From Cynocephalus volans (taxonomy: Eukaryota; Chordata; Mammalia; Dermoptera; Cynocephalidae): a stretch of 64,000 bases of DNA. Every line of letters begins with the position of its first letter. The stretch's first letter is position 1. Below the pieces are notes generated by a model. The model did no database searches. It was not told the DNA's origin and saw only the letters and a list, made by a program, of their open reading frames with translations. Position numbers and translations under genes: made by a program. The stretch covers positions 15,334,130 through 15,398,129 of the forward strand of contig NC_084475.1 in the NCBI RefSeq assembly GCF_027409185.1, read 5' to 3'. Shown piece after piece: positions 12,761 through 25,379 of this stretch.

Positions 12761-12965
12761 CGTTTGTAAGGGCTGCCACAAGGAAGAACCACATACTGTG
12801 TAGCCTAAAACAACAAAAAATTTACTGTCTCACAGTTCTGGAATCCAGAAGTCCAAAATCAAGCCATTGGCAGGGCCATGCTCTCTGTGAAGGCTCTGGG
12901 AGAGGATCCTTCCTTTCCTTTCCTGTCTCACTTCCCAACTGCGCTGCCAATGCATCCCAGGACTG
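12760..12965 (-). mobile_element. Ancient LTR-like repeat fragment
   Basis: Contains GCCTAAAACAACAAAAAATT, CTCACAGTTCTGGAATCCAG and GGCAGGGCCATGCTC, a common mammalian repeat type. Related to 52436-52895. Confidence 0.5.
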
Positions 12966-14552
12966 TCTCCTCCACCCCAAGTAAATACTTACACTAGAAT
13001 TGTAGTCTCAGGGTTGGCCCCTGGAGAGACCCAACATAAGACACCAAGTTTTTGAGACCCTTTCTGTCTCTGAGCAGTAACCACCCATTCACAATTAGTG
13101 GCAGCATCTTTTGGGAAATCTGATGAATTATTTTCCCTCAGACTTCTCTCTCCTAAAAATTGAGATTCCTGGGGGTCCCAGAGCCTGGGCGGTGAGAAGA
13201 TGAGAGGATCATTCATGATTCCCAACAGTCATTGCCTGCTGGCTGCTCCCTGGGCATGAACTGCTGGCACTTCTTGTTGCAGGTTCTGGGTGGCTGGAAA
13301 GCCTTCAGGCAGTCACAGTTACACATGTGGGAGTAGCAAGTGTCAAGGGGACTTGGGCAGGTCACTGATAGCATCAGGGCACCCTCTCAATTCTGTCATT
13401 TATAATTCCCACCCTGCCTTTCCCCTCCCCCACCCTCCCAAACAAATACCCAGCTGAAGCCCAAACTTGGGCCAATGTGTCACTACTGCACAGATCCTCC
13501 ACTGCAAGGCCACCTGTTGTTTTCTCCTTTCCTTAGAGAGCCACCAAACCCCACTATGGGAAGGATCTTGTTCATGTTCAAATCGAGAAATCAGAGGAAA
13601 CACACATGCACATACACATGCTCTAAAAAAAGAGAGAAAATAAAGTAATAAAGACAAAAGTAGAATTTAGTGAATTTGAGAACAGAAAAGCAGTGAAACC
13701 TATAAGTAAACCCAAAGACTGACTATTTGTGGAGTGGTACAATACAATAGAGACATTAAAAGGGGGAACGTTCCCAGATAAAGAGAAAATTTAAAGCATC
13801 ACAGGATAGCATTATAGAGACATCCTATAGATATGTTTATGACTGAGATAAGACCCGACTTTCTAGGAAAATATAAATTATCTAAGCTTACTACAGATGA
13901 AAAGGAATTCTTTTAAAAAATAACTATGGCAAAAATCTGCTCTCTCCAAGAGCCCCATCCCAACTCCCAAATGACGGGTAAACCCAGATGATTTGACAGG
14001 TGGATTCTTCCAAACCTTCAAGGAACAGGCCCTTCCAATACTAGGCAAACCATTCCAGGGCATATAGAAAGAGGAACTGTTCAACATTTTTTGATGAATT
14101 TGGCATAATATTGATATTATAACCTGACCGAGATAACAGACATAAAAAAATATATTCTAATCACTTTTATAAATATCGATGTAAAAATTCTTGAATAAAA
14201 TATTAGAAGATAAAAATTAGAAATACACTAGAAGAATATTATAATATGACCAAGTGGAATTCATTCTAGGAATGTCAAGGTGATTCATTTGGGAACTATT
14301 TTAATATAATTAATCACTTGAATAGTTCAGAGGAGAAAAAGTATAATCTTCTCCATAGAAAAAGAAAAGGCATTTGACAATATTCAAAATCCGTTCCTGG
14401 CTTTAAAGTTGCCTGAATAAAGTTGCCTCAATATAGTAGAAATATATGGTTTCTCCTTGATTTATCTCTGTTCTCTCTCTCCCTGTCTCACCTCTCAGTC
14501 TCCCAGCATCACACAAAATAGGCACCACCCAAGGCTCAGAGACAAGCCAGAC

Positions 14553-15343
14553 TGTATTAGTCTGGTTTTTTTGTTTGTTTTGCTTTGGTTTTTTGTGTTG
14601 CTATAACAAAATACTTGAGACTAGGTGATTTATAAAGAAAAGAGTTTTATTTGGCTCACAATTCTCAGTCCTCAGGCTGCTTCTACTCGTGGCAGAAAGC
14701 GGCAGGCAGCCAGCGGGTACAAGATCACATGGCGAGAGGAAGCAAGAGAGGGAGGTGCCAGGGTCCTTTAAACAACCAGCTCTTGCAGGAACTAATACAG
14801 TGAGATCTCACTCACTGCTCCCCACCTGCAAGGGCATTAATCTATTCATGAGGGATTCGCGCCACCCCCCTCACCATGACCCAAACAGCTCCCCCACTGC
14901 CACATTGGGGATCAGATGTCAACATGAGCTTTGGGGGATGTTTTAGTCCATTTCTGTTGCTTATGACATAAATACCTGAAACTGGGTGATTTATAAAGAA
15001 AATGAAATTTATTGCTTACAGTTTCAGAGGTTGGGAAGTCCAAAGGCCAGGGAACACATTTGATGAGCATCTTTTTTGGTGGTGATGCAGAGTATCACAT
15101 TGTGAGATGGTGGAAGCAGAAAGAGAGAGACTCTCACACGCTCTCCTTTTAAGGCCCTCAGAACCATGCCACTATTAAACCATCAACTTAATCACCTCTT
15201 CAAGGCCCCACTTTTCAATTACCATAATAGGATTTTCCACCCTCATAAAACTGTCACAGTGGGGACCAAGCCTCCAACACATTAAACTTTGGGGGGACAC
15301 AATCCAATCCACTCCAGGGGAACAATCTACCCAAACTCTATCA
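14553..15343 (-). mobile_element. MaLR LTR (THE1/MST-like), split by a second LTR
   Basis: Outer LTR from TGTATTAGTC to CTATCA, flanked by a perfect CAGAC duplication (14548-14552 and 15344-15348). It is split by the LTR at 14939-15316. Confidence 0.8.
14939..15316 (-). mobile_element. MaLR LTR nested inside another LTR
   Basis: From TGTTTTAGTCC to CCACTCCA, flanked by GGGGA on both sides (14934-14938 and 15317-15321). Removing it restores the outer LTR. Confidence 0.8.
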
Positions 15344-15699
15344 CAGACGTCCCAAGTAATGCCAGACACTTGGCATCACCCAGCAGTGTCAACCAATGTA
15401 TCCAGAGACTGATACCATCAGCTGGAAAAACACATAAGAGCCACAAACACAGGAAAGGGGAAGCAAAACTATTAATGTTTGCAGATTGCAACGTCAGTAG
15501 GGAAAACTGTATCCCTAGAGAACCCAAGAGATGAATATTCCAAACAAGTTGACTCGTTACAAAAGCAAGGTATAAATCTCAGTAACTTTCTTATGTGCAA
15601 ATCATAGCCAGTCCAGAAACACCAGGAAGAAAAAAATCCAATTTATGAGAAATAAATCTTCCTTCATAAATAAAGCTATCGAAAAGGAAAAAGAAGTTC

Positions 15700-15915
15700 T
15701 GGTGCTCTAAGGTGACAATAGCTAATAATACTGTATTGGATAGCCAGAAAAGAGGACTTTGAATGATGTTATAATCACAAAGAAATGGTAAACTGTTTAG
15801 GTGATAGATATGCTAACTATTCTGACTGGATCATTATACAATGTATGCATGTACTGAAACAACACACTGTACCCCACAACCATGTATAATGAAAAAATTT
15901 TTTTAAAAAAAAGGA
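15700..15915 (+). mobile_element. LINE-1 3' end fragment
   Basis: Matches 110-385 (TGGATCATTATACAA, ACAACACACTGTACCCCA-like) and ends in an A-rich tail. Confidence 0.65.
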
Positions 15916-16867
15916 AAAAGGAAAGCCTGCAAATGCATGTAATAATAAATACATAGGAACTACATTAGGAAATCTTTCAAATTCTATTGAGACATAATTA
16001 CAAATAAATCTATTTATACCTTGTTCTCACAAGTGTGTGTGTGTCACTTCCTCTTTCATACCCTTCTTCGTTCTGACCCTAGAGCTGATCACAAAATTGA
16101 GGAAGCTGGGAGAGAAGCAATGTGTGACTGTTTAGATTCTGCTCTAGGTTCTCCTACTAATCAGTGTTTAGTTGGAAGTCTCCATATTGTTTCTTAAGAA
16201 TATATATCCCCCCAAAAAAAAGAATATATATCCCCACCCCACCCCAACCATCCACAAATGTTCTTCAAACTATCTGATGGAATCCCCCAGAGCAACATGG
16301 TTTTCTGGATACCCAGAAACCCCTCCCTTCTATGAATATGTCACTTTTTGGGGTCAGTATAAACTACCCTGTGGGATGCAGGAGGCCCTCTCTTCCTGTG
16401 GCCTTGGTGGTACAGAAGTGGCTGTACCACATTCAGGTTCTGAGCATCTGCTGAGAGTTCTACCCTCCTGGAGTCCCCCCTGAATCCACAACCCACCAGC
16501 TCTTGGTCTGAACCCAAAGTTGGTGTCATGATCCCAAAGCCCCAGAATGGTTTCCTGTCTCAGCCATGTGCCCCTGACTTGACTGAGCAGCCTTTAGTCA
16601 GAGACCTCCCCCACATGCCACTTCCTTTGGGAATGGAGCAGGGACACAGCAAACCAGCGTAGATCCACACCACTAACTCTGAAAATCACCACCGTGGTCC
16701 AGGCCAACATCCCTCACCTGCATTCTTGAGAGACCTTTTCAGCCGGCCTCCCCACCTGCTCCCACAACCCACTTGCTCCTCCCGTTCATTCCTCACAGAG
16801 GGACAATGTCCATGTTTTCAATCAGAAAATCAGCTCTTCTCACTTCCTTCATTGAAACGTGAGGTGG

Positions 16868-18952
16868 TGCTATGGGCCAAATGTGTCCCCCAAAAGTTCG
16901 TGCATTGGGAACGATCCCATTGTAACAATGTTAAGAGGGTAGGATATCAGACTATGGCAGTGTTGAAAGTTGGGGCTTTGGGGAAGTGATTGGATTGTGA
17001 GGACTGTGCCCTCGTGAATGGATTAATCCATTCATGGAGTAATGGTTGATGGGAATGAGTTAGCACGGGTGTGGAGTGGTTGCTTTACAAGGAGAGCACA
17101 TGGGAGAGCCCTCAGTCTTGCCATTTCTCACCATGTGATACCCTGGTCACCACGGGACCCTGTAAAGAGTTTCCACTCAGAAGAAGGTCCTCACTAGATG
17201 TGCCCCCTGGACTGTGGATGTCCCAGCTCCAAACTGTAAGAAATAAACTTCTTTTCTTTATACCCTACCCAGTTCATGGAATCTGTTTAAGCGACAGAAA
17301 TGGACTAACACAGAAATTGCTACCGAGAAGTGGGGCGTTGCTAATAACGAATACCTGAAAATGTGGAAGCAGCTTTGGAACTGGGTGATGAGCATAGAGG
17401 CAAGAAGAATTAGAGGAGCAGTTTGGAAAAAGCCTAGATTCTGGTGAAAGCTCAGAGGACAAGAAGACCAGGGAAAGTTTGAAATGTCTTAGAGACTGGT
17501 TAAATAGTGGTGGCCAGAATGCTGATAGAAATATGGACAGTAAAGGCCATTCTGAGGAAGTCACCGATAGAAATGAGGAAGAGCTTATTGGAAACTATGG
17601 CATCCTGATGTGAACTGGCTGAATTACGTCCATGCCAGAGGGCTGTATGGAATGTGGAACTTAAAAGTGATGAACCAGCAGATTTGGCAGAAGAAATTTC
17701 TAAGCCGCAAAGCATTCAGGCAGCTGTGTGGTCACCTGTAATAGCCTACACTCTTGGCAGCAAAGGCCTAACATAAAGCCAAAATTTATAATTGAAAGGG
17801 GAGCAGAGGATAAAAATTTGGAAAACTCTCAGCCTGGCCCTGCAAAGAGTGAAAAGATGTGTCTGAGAGAGGAAATCAAGGGTATAGCCCAGTGACCATC
17901 TATTGAGGATTAAGACGGAAGGGAGAGATCGTCAAGAGAATGGAAGAGAGACCTTGAGGGCATTTCAGAGATATTTGAGGCTGCCCGTCCCATCACAGGC
18001 CCAGAGGCCTAGCAAGACAAAAAGTTTTCAGGGAAGAGGCTTGGGGCTTCCTCCATGGGCTCAAGCTCAGTGCCACCTCAGGAGCTGCTCCCCACACCCC
18101 AGCTGTTCCAGCTGCTCCAACAGTAGCTAAATTGGCCCCAGGTGCCACTGGACCTACTGCTTTGGAAGACACAAGCTATAAACTTTGGTGACATCTCCAT
18201 AGTGTTAAGTCTACAGGCTCACAGAATGCCAGAGCTGTGGAGGTATGGCAGCCTCCACCTGATTTCAAAAGATGTATGGAAAAGCCTGGAGAGCCTTCGG
18301 TAGAGCGATGCCGAGTGGACATGTGGGGTCAGAGTTGTAGCAGAGAAACCCTACCAGGGCCATGACCAGTAGAGCTGTGGGAGTGGGACTGCCATGGAGA
18401 CCCCATAATTGTAGAGCTACCAGTGTGCAGTGCCAGCCTGGGAGAGCAGAAGCATGGACTAATCCCTGGAAAGCCATAGGGGCAGGACGTCCCAAGGACT
18501 CAGGGGCCCAACTTCTGCACCAGTGAGCAGTGGATGCCAGACGTGGAATCAAGGTAGATTGTTCTCCAGCTTTAAGATTCAATGTCTGCCCTGCTAGGTT
18601 TTGGACATGCTTAGGACCTGATCCCCATTGTAACAGTGTTAAGAGTCTGGGAAATCTGATTATAGCATTTGATGGGTGGGGCCTTTGAGGAGCAATTGGA
18701 TTGTGAGGCCTGTGCCCTCATGAATGGATTAACCCATTCATGGAGTAATGGTGGGTGGGAATGAGTTAGCATGGGTGTGGAGTGATGGCTTTATAAGGAG
18801 AGCCCATGGGAGAGCTCTCACTCTTGCTATTTCTTGCTCTGCTATTTCTCAACCATACCCTGGTCACCACAGGACCCTGTAGAGAGTTCTCAGAAGACCC
18901 TCATCAGATGCGCCCCATGTCCTGTGGACTTCCCAGCTCCTATATGTAAAAT
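16868..18952 (+). mobile_element. MaLR retrotransposon with LTR-internal-LTR structure
   Basis: 5' LTR at about 16868-17312, ending TGGACTAACACA. The internal region starts GAAATTGCTACCGAGAAGTGG, the usual MaLR internal start, and runs to about 18595. The second LTR is 18596-18952 and lacks its 3' end. The two LTRs share long blocks such as CATTCATGGAGTAATGG. It has no open coding frame, as expected for a non-autonomous MaLR. Confidence 0.75.
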
Positions 18953-19234
18953 GGATCCAGACTCCTTACCAGTAAGTCTAGCTTCTGCCTCTTCATTGGT
19001 TCCCTTCCTTCACCCTTCACTTCTTCACTCACTATGCTCAACCTAAAAAATGACCATCACTGTTCCATTATATAGTCTTTAAATTTCCTTTTTGCCCACT
19101 ATTCTATGCAGGGCTCTTTTTTTTCTGTAGGCTCCAGCTGAAAAGCCACGTCCTCAGAGAGAAATTCCACAATCACGTCTATATAAGGGGAGTTCCAGGA
19201 TCGTCCCACATCACTCCTCCCCGTTTGCTTCCTC

Positions 19235-19410
19235 CACAGCACTTACCGCAACTTGCAGGTATTTTATTTTCTTGATCGCCGTCCAGCAGAATGCGAGCTC
19301 CATGAGGGCAGTTGCTCTCCCTGTTTTGTTCATCTCTGTATCACCAATGCCTTTAACCAGGCTTGGCACTTAGCAGGTGCTTAATAAATGTTTGTTGAAT
19401 AAATAAAGGA
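19235..19410 (+). mobile_element. LINE-2 3' end
   Basis: Typical L2 terminus: GAGCTCCATGAGGGCAG, TGTATCACCAATGCC, GGCACTTAGCAGGTGCTTAA then TAAATGTTTGTTGAA. Similar L2 tails are at 28230-28320 and 41200-41285. Confidence 0.7.
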
Positions 19411-19486
19411 AATGCTTTGAGAGGCTTCACATAATTCCACGGATGGGGCCGAGAGAAAAAAATGCCGATCTGCTTGTCATACCACT

Positions 19487-19894
19487 TGTATTAGTCCGTT
19501 TCTGTTGCTTATAACAATACCTGGAACTGGGCAATTTATAAAGAAAATGAAATTTATTGCTTACAGTTTCAGAGGCTGAGAAGTCCAAAGTCCAGGGAAC
19601 ACCTCTGGTGAGGGACTTGGTGGTGGTGACAGTGACCCAGGTGTCTCACATGACAGAAACAGCAGAACAGGGAGAGAAAGACTCTTGCGTGCTTTCCTTT
19701 TAAAACCCTCAGAACCAAACCCATGACCACCATTATGAATCATTATTAATCCATTCGTTAGGGCATGGTCATCAGAACCTAATCATCTCTTCAAGGCCCC
19801 GTCTTTCAATTACCATAATAGGATTTCCCACCCTCAACAGTTACAGTGGGGATTAAGCTTTAATGTCTTTGGGGGAGGCATTCAACCCACTGCA
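19487..19894 (-). mobile_element. MaLR solo LTR
   Basis: TGTATTAGTCC...CACTGCA with a perfect CCACT duplication (19482-19486 and 19895-19899). Confidence 0.82.
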
Positions 19895-20024
19895 CCACTT
19901 TTGTTATTAATTGCTACAACCATTTTTGGATATATAAGATGAAGAGCATCTGACCCCACCAGAAGCCATGCCAAGGTCACCTGGCAGCCCCACACCCATG
20001 CATTCTCAGGAGCCCTGTAGTGCC

Positions 20025-20466
20025 TGTAGTGAATTGAATTATGTCCCCCCAAAACTCCCTGAAGCTTTAATTGTGTTCCCCAGGTTTTATGTGTTAGAAC
20101 TGTGTTTATGTATTAACATTGTGACCGTTAAGAGGGCAGGAAATCCTGTTATGGTAATTGAAAGGTGGGGCCTTGAAGAGGTAATTGGATTATAGGACCA
20201 AGTGAATGGATTAAAAATGGTGGTGAAGGGTGTAGTTCTGAAGGCTTTAAAAGAAGAGGAGAGTCTGTCTTTCTCTCTCTCTGCTCTCTCTGCTCTCTCT
20301 GCTTCCACCATCTTGCAATTTGAGACCCCTGAGTCACCACTAAGACTCTCACCAGATGGACTCTGGATTTCCCAGCCTCAGAAACTGTAAGCAATAAATT
20401 TTGTTTTCTTTTTAAATCACCCAGTCTCAGGTATTCTGTTATAGCAACACAAAATGGACTAAGACA
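20025..20466 (+). mobile_element. MaLR solo LTR, plus orientation
   Basis: TGTAGTGAATTGAATTATGT to TGGACTAAGACA, flanked by GTGCC and GTGCT (four of five bases match). It ends about 280 bases before the CD300 remnant exon 1. Confidence 0.75.
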
Positions 20467-20743
20467 GTGCTGCTGGCCTTGATTCAGTCCCAGAGACTCT
20501 CAGCTTCCTTCCCTTCCCGCCCACACTTGGTACTAATTGTCCATTTTGCATCTTTCCTAAACCCAGACCTCCTTTTGTCTTAATACTTGAAATTGGGAAG
20601 TAGTGGAAGTATTTTAAAAAGAAGCAGAAGGGGACAAGACTTAACAGAGAGTCAAAGAAGAATGTGGAAGGTCTTTGCCAAGGCCTGGGTTTGCTGCTGT
20701 TCATAGATCACAGAAGACATACATTGTCTGGGGGAGGAGGACC

Positions 20744-21846
20744 ATGTGGCTGATGCCAATCCTGCTTCGTCTTAGCCTCCCAGGTAAGTGGGGCTGTGCC
20801 TTTGGGGACCTGGAACCACAGGGCTCAGGGTGGGAGGCCAGGAGTTTCTGTTCCAGGTTCCAGGTAGAAGGGACATGTCAGGGATCTACTCGATGGGAAG
20901 TCTTTCCAGGAAGAATAATGGTGGAGGTGATTTTCTTGGGTCCTCACCCAGATTTCAACAGGTCAGAGAGTGCTAAGAGGGAAAGTTTAGCCCAGCATGG
21001 TGTCTGTGCCGTGTTTATGTTGGAGCTTTGGATGTTATCCTGACAGGGAATAGGATCCGACCCAAAGTGAACAGACCAAAACATATGTTTAGTAGAACCA
21101 ACCTTGCACAGGCTGGTTGGGTAGAAAAAACACCAGACTTAGAATCAAAGACTTGGTTTTCAGTTCTGAATCAGCTGCCACTAGCTATGTGTCATTGGGC
21201 AAGTTGCTTCTATCTGACCTCAATGTGTAGAACAAGGAGATGGATCCTGCCCAGTGTGGGTGCAGCTGCAGGTCCTGGGAGGAAGAGCTGCTACACTGAC
21301 ATGAGCGAGGATCTGTACTGGGATACCACACACTTGAAGAAACTCCAGCATGTCTCCAGCTGAGAGCTGAGGAGTGTGTTTGTGTAAGACAGGGAGAGAG
21401 TTAGCCGGCTGTCGGGCAGGTCTTGATAGGAAAAACCTCTCTTTGTCCCACTTCCTATTCCATTCCTCATCCCGACAGCCTTTGAGAGCTGGTCCAACTG
21501 TCAGGCAAGCTGAAGAGCGGGGAACAGTGGCCCTTTAATGATTGGCTGCCCAGCTATTGGCCTTCCCAAACTTTTCTACCACATGGGTTATTGGGCCACA
21601 TGACCTGGACATAGGAATTTGTAAGGAGAAGAGGACCCGAGGAGGCAGCTCATTTCATGTCGCTGTGTCTCGCACAGATCCCCACTCAGCAGCCTCTGCT
21701 TCCTGCTCCCGGTCCTCCTGAATCTGCCCCTGTTCCTAAGCATGCTCAGTGCTGTCCTCTGGGTAAATAGGCCTCAGGGGAGCCCTAGAGAGAAACAGAG
21801 TCAGGCTGACCAGTGGAATCCATTATGCAGTGCAGTGTCCCCGTGA
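20744..21846 (+). pseudogene. CD300 remnant: signal and transmembrane exons only
   Basis: Exon 1 (20744-20783) encodes MWLMPILLRLSLPG and has an intact GTAAGT donor. The membrane exon (21678-21846) follows acceptor TCGCACAG. It has the CD300 pattern, with Asn (AAT) in place of the charged residue, then LWVNRPQGSP and an in-frame run to TGA at 21844. The 0.9 kb between them contains a MIR fragment at about 21120-21250 but no V or stalk exon. Exon 1 phase 1 cannot splice to a phase-2 acceptor. It lies opposite in orientation to the units on either side. Expression from another acceptor cannot be excluded. Confidence 0.65.
21120..21250 (+). mobile_element. MIR SINE fragment
   Basis: Contains CTAGCTATGTGTCATTGGGC followed by AAGTTGCTTC, the MIR core. 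It lies between the two exons of the plus-strand CD300 remnant. Confidence 0.6.
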
Positions 21847-22399
21847 TGACCTGTCCAGAAACACAGACCCTCAGCCAAGAGGGGAACGATTTTCAGGCTC
21901 CAGACTCTGAGACAGGGAACATGCAAAACCATGACTGCAGAGGAAACATGGGCCTCCATGTACATGTGAGAACTGCCCTGTGGACCCAGGAAGGAGACAA
22001 GAGCTGGATTCTTCTCTGCTTTGAACAACTCAATGCTCTTGCCATTTAAAAATAAACAACAAAAAAGTAAAACACCTGTTAAAGGACAACTTTCAAAGGA
22101 AAAAGGTAAAATCATGACTCATACAGATGTAAACATGAACATGTGTTAAAGATTTTATTCAACTCCTTCACCAGTAAGGGAACCAGCTAAGTGCTATAAC
22201 TGGATTAAAACAGATGCCTTCCCAGATCAGATGCATTGAAATTAACGTGCCAGTGGAGGTCGAGTTTTAAGGTGCTTCTGTACTGTCAGAATCAGGTGGC
22301 CCAGCAGGGTGTCCTCTGCAATCTAATGTGTGGTTTTCCACTGGCACACGAATTTTTCTCGACATGCCTCTCTTGACCTCACATTTTCTCCCCTATCAA

Positions 22400-23340
22400 C
22401 TCCTAAAACTCCCTAAAAGGGTATATACTCTGCTCTCACCTTCTCCACCACCTCACTGTCCACCACTGCACTCCCCAACCCATCATGATATGGCTCCCAC
22501 CCAACTCCCCAGGGCCCCCAGTGATGGCCTTGTTAACTCAGCATTGCACGTCCTTAAATAATTTGACCTCTTCATAGCATCTCCCCTCACCCCAGATTCT
22601 CAGCGACTGAATTTGCCACACTTTTCTCCTACTTCTCTGGCTGGTCTTAGTCTATCTTGGGAAACTTCTTCCTCTGCTCTTCTCTTAAATTTTGGCCATC
22701 CCTGAGCCTTCCATCCTGGGCTGTCTCCTTATTCTATCCATTTCTGTTGGGTGGTGTCATTGGACCCATGGTTTATTCACCATCAGTGTTCTCACACTGT
22801 TTCATGCTTCACAGCTTTCCCTGAGTTTCGGATCTGTGTATCCAACACCTACTCAACATCCCTTCTGGGATGTCCCATTGGTACCTTAACATATCCAAAC
22901 TGAATTCTTCATCTCCCCCCACTCCAAAGTGGGTCCTTCTCTTGTATTCCCAAGATCAGTGAATGGATCCCTGTCCCCATCCCCACCACTGCTCAGGCCA
23001 GCATCCCAGATATCCTTCAGGCCTTTTTTCCCACATGTCTCAAGGCCAATTGCTCAGCAATTCCTGCAGATGGTGACTTCCAAATATTCTTGAATTTGCC
23101 CACTTATCTCAGTATTCACTGGAATAGCCAAGTCCAGGCTATTCTTATTATTTCTTCTGTATTACTGCATCTGCACCTTAATGTTCTCTCTGCTTCCTGT
23201 TTTGCCCAAATCCAATGTATTCCCCATACTCTAGGCAGAGTGATCTTTGAAACAACTACCCCCTCCCATGGCTCTTACTCTTCTGAAGATGAAGCCCAGT
23301 AAACATAACAAGTTCTGAATGGTCTGACTCCTTGTCCTGT
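22400..23340 (+). mobile_element. LINE-2 3' segment
   Basis: Matches the order of L2 ORF2 C-terminal motifs: GGGATGTCCCATTGGTACC, ATCAGTGAATGG, CAGAGTGATCTTTGAAAC and a final ...TCTGAATGGTCTGACTCC. Strongly diverged. Confidence 0.55.
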
Positions 23341-23879
23341 TGACTGTGGTGGAGGCTGCTGGAGATGTCATGTAGGACAAACAGGGCCCTGTAACAGGGG
23401 TGATGCAGGGAAGTCCTCAGAGAAAGAGACGAGACAGCATTAACACATCTGCTTTATTTACTTAGCAAAGAGAATCAGGTCAAACTATTTATAACAAACA
23501 AACCAGAGTTCTGGTAAGTTGGCCTTTTACAGGGAAATACCCACAAATTAATAGATTATTAAAAATTAATCAGCAATAACCAGGATTTACAATGGTAATG
23601 GAAAATATAAAATGGTTATGAATTAACTTTAGAGAAATGTAGGACAGATAAAAAATATTTTACAAAATTTTACTGAGATGTAAAGGAAAACTCAAAATCC
23701 AGGTAAAGATGGTAAAGACATTATTATACTCTGCTTCCTCTCTCAAAAATCATTGCAAAAGTGAATGGAGAAAGCATGAAAATAGAGGGAAAAAATTCTT
23801 GTTTAATGGGCAAGTCCTATATCATGAACTGTTAAGTGTATCTGCCAAATACTATGGAACCTGGACCAAGCCATGGGGA

Positions 23880-24045
23880 AAGACTGGGAGTTATTTGCCA
23901 GACAAAATATAGAATTCCAAGTAAAATTTGAACTTCATGCAGTACTTGGGACAATATACTAAACTTGTATTCATTGTTTATATGACATTCAAATTTAACT
24001 GGTGTCTTGTTTTATTTTTTTAAACCTCGCAACCTTAGCTGTGAT
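23880..24045. mobile_element. Palindromic DNA-transposon-like repeat, degenerate copy
   Basis: AAATTTGAACTTCAT and TGACATTCAAATTTAACTGG form inverted arms, as in the better preserved copy at 31725-31922. Confidence 0.45.
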
Positions 24046-24145
24046 CCAATCTACATCTTCTCAAACCTGAGCAGGATGAGGGATTCTCTAGAAAAATGCA
24101 AATCAAAACCACAGTGAGCTATCAGCTGTTGGAATAGCTACTATT

Positions 24146-24310
24146 AGGGCCAGCCTGTGGCTCACTTGGGACACCAAGGCCACGGTTTTGGATCCCTATA
24201 TAGGGATGGCTGGTTGGCTCACTTGGGAGAGCGTGGTGCTGACAACACCAAGTCAAGGGTTACGATCCCCTCACTGGTCATCTTTTAAAAATAAAAATAA
24301 AAAAATAAAA
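24146..24310 (+). mobile_element. tRNA-Ile-like SINE, dimer
   Basis: Two head-to-tail tRNA-like units: GGCCAGCCTGTGGCTCACTT and GGCTGGTTGGCTCACTTGGG, each followed by AACACCAAG-type and B-box-like sequence, then an A-rich tail. The first unit has lost part of its middle. Flanked by GAATAGCTACTAT and GAATGGCTACTAT. Confidence 0.8.
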
Positions 24311-24406
24311 GAATGGCTACTATGAAAAAGACAAGAGATAATAAATGTTGGTTGGGACATGGAGGAAAGGGAATTTGTATACACTGTTGGTGGGAATGTA
24401 AATTGA

Positions 24407-24560
24407 TACAGACAGTCCCAGAGTTATGATGGTTCAAGTTATGATATTTCAACTTTAAGATGGGTCTATCTGGGTATTAAATGCATTTCAATTTACAATA
24501 TTTTTGACTTACAATGGGTTCATCAGGACATAACCCCATCATTAGTCAAGGGGCATCTGG
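24407..24560. mobile_element. Short Tigger-like DNA transposon in LINE-1
   Basis: Inverted ends (CAGTCCCAGAGTTATGATGG against the complement of ...TAGTCAAGGGGCATCTGG) with AT-rich ATTTTTGACTTACAATGGG inside. L1 sequence continues on both sides. Confidence 0.5.
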
Positions 24561-25379
24561 ACAGCTATTATGGAAAATAGTGTGGAGGTTTCTCAAAGAA
24601 TCAAAACTAGAACTACCACATGATCCAGTAATCCCACTACCATGTGCATATCCAAAAGAAATGAAATCAGTATCTTGAGATAGCTGCACCCCCGTGTTTA
24701 TTGTAGCGTTATTCACAATAGTCAAGATATGGAATCAACCTAAGTGTCCATCAATGGATGGATGGCTAAAGAAACAATGGTACATATATAAAATGAAATA
24801 TTATTTAGCCAAAAGAAAAGAAGGAAATTCTGTCATTTGCAACAACATGGATGAATCTGGAGGACGTTATGCTAAGTAAAATAAACAAGACATGGAAAGA
24901 CAAATACTGCATGACCTCACTTATATGTGGAATCTAAGGAAGTTTAACTTATAGAAGCAGATAGTAGAATGTTGGTTACCTGGGGCGAGTGTAGGGAAAA
25001 TGGGAAGACATTGGTCAGAGGGTAAAAACTTTCAGTTATAAGATGAACAAGTTCTGGGGATCTAATATACAGCATGGTGGTAAGTAATATGTTAATCAAT
25101 TTGATTGTGGCAAGCATTGCACAATGTATACATATATTAAATAAAGAGATCTCTAGAGTATGCATCATGGACCTCAAATACATGCCCAACAGTCCTTTGG
25201 TTAGAGCAATGCATTCAAGTGAAATAGAAGGTCACAGAGCAAGCAGGAATGACCTGCAGAGACTCATTTCAGTCCTGAAGAATGACAGGCAGGTGGAGCT
25301 AGGACAGAATTGGGCAGGCATGCCAACTTTTGTACTTATCTGCAGGTTTTTAAAAAGGGAAAAACAAAAAATACACAAA

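Larger units (their letters stand above)
13640..15720 (+). mobile_element. Old LINE-1 ORF2 segments interrupted by LTRs
   Basis: Segments 13640-14450 and 15400-15700 resemble degenerate L1M ORF2 coding sequence, with many stops. They flank the nested LTR block at 14553-15343. Confidence 0.5.
24090..25140 (+). mobile_element. LINE-1 3' segment with nested insertions
   Basis: L1 ORF2 C-terminus/3' UTR wording (GATCCAGTAATCCCACTACC, GTGTCCATCAATGGATGG) is interrupted by a dimeric tRNA-Ile SINE (24146-24310) and a short DNA transposon (about 24407-24560). Confidence 0.75.

Noticed and set aside
12531-12794. Cys-rich minus-strand frame considered as an Ig or stalk exon
   Set aside because: The cysteine spacing does not fit a V domain, there is no WWC or YWC motif, and it overlaps an interspersed repeat.
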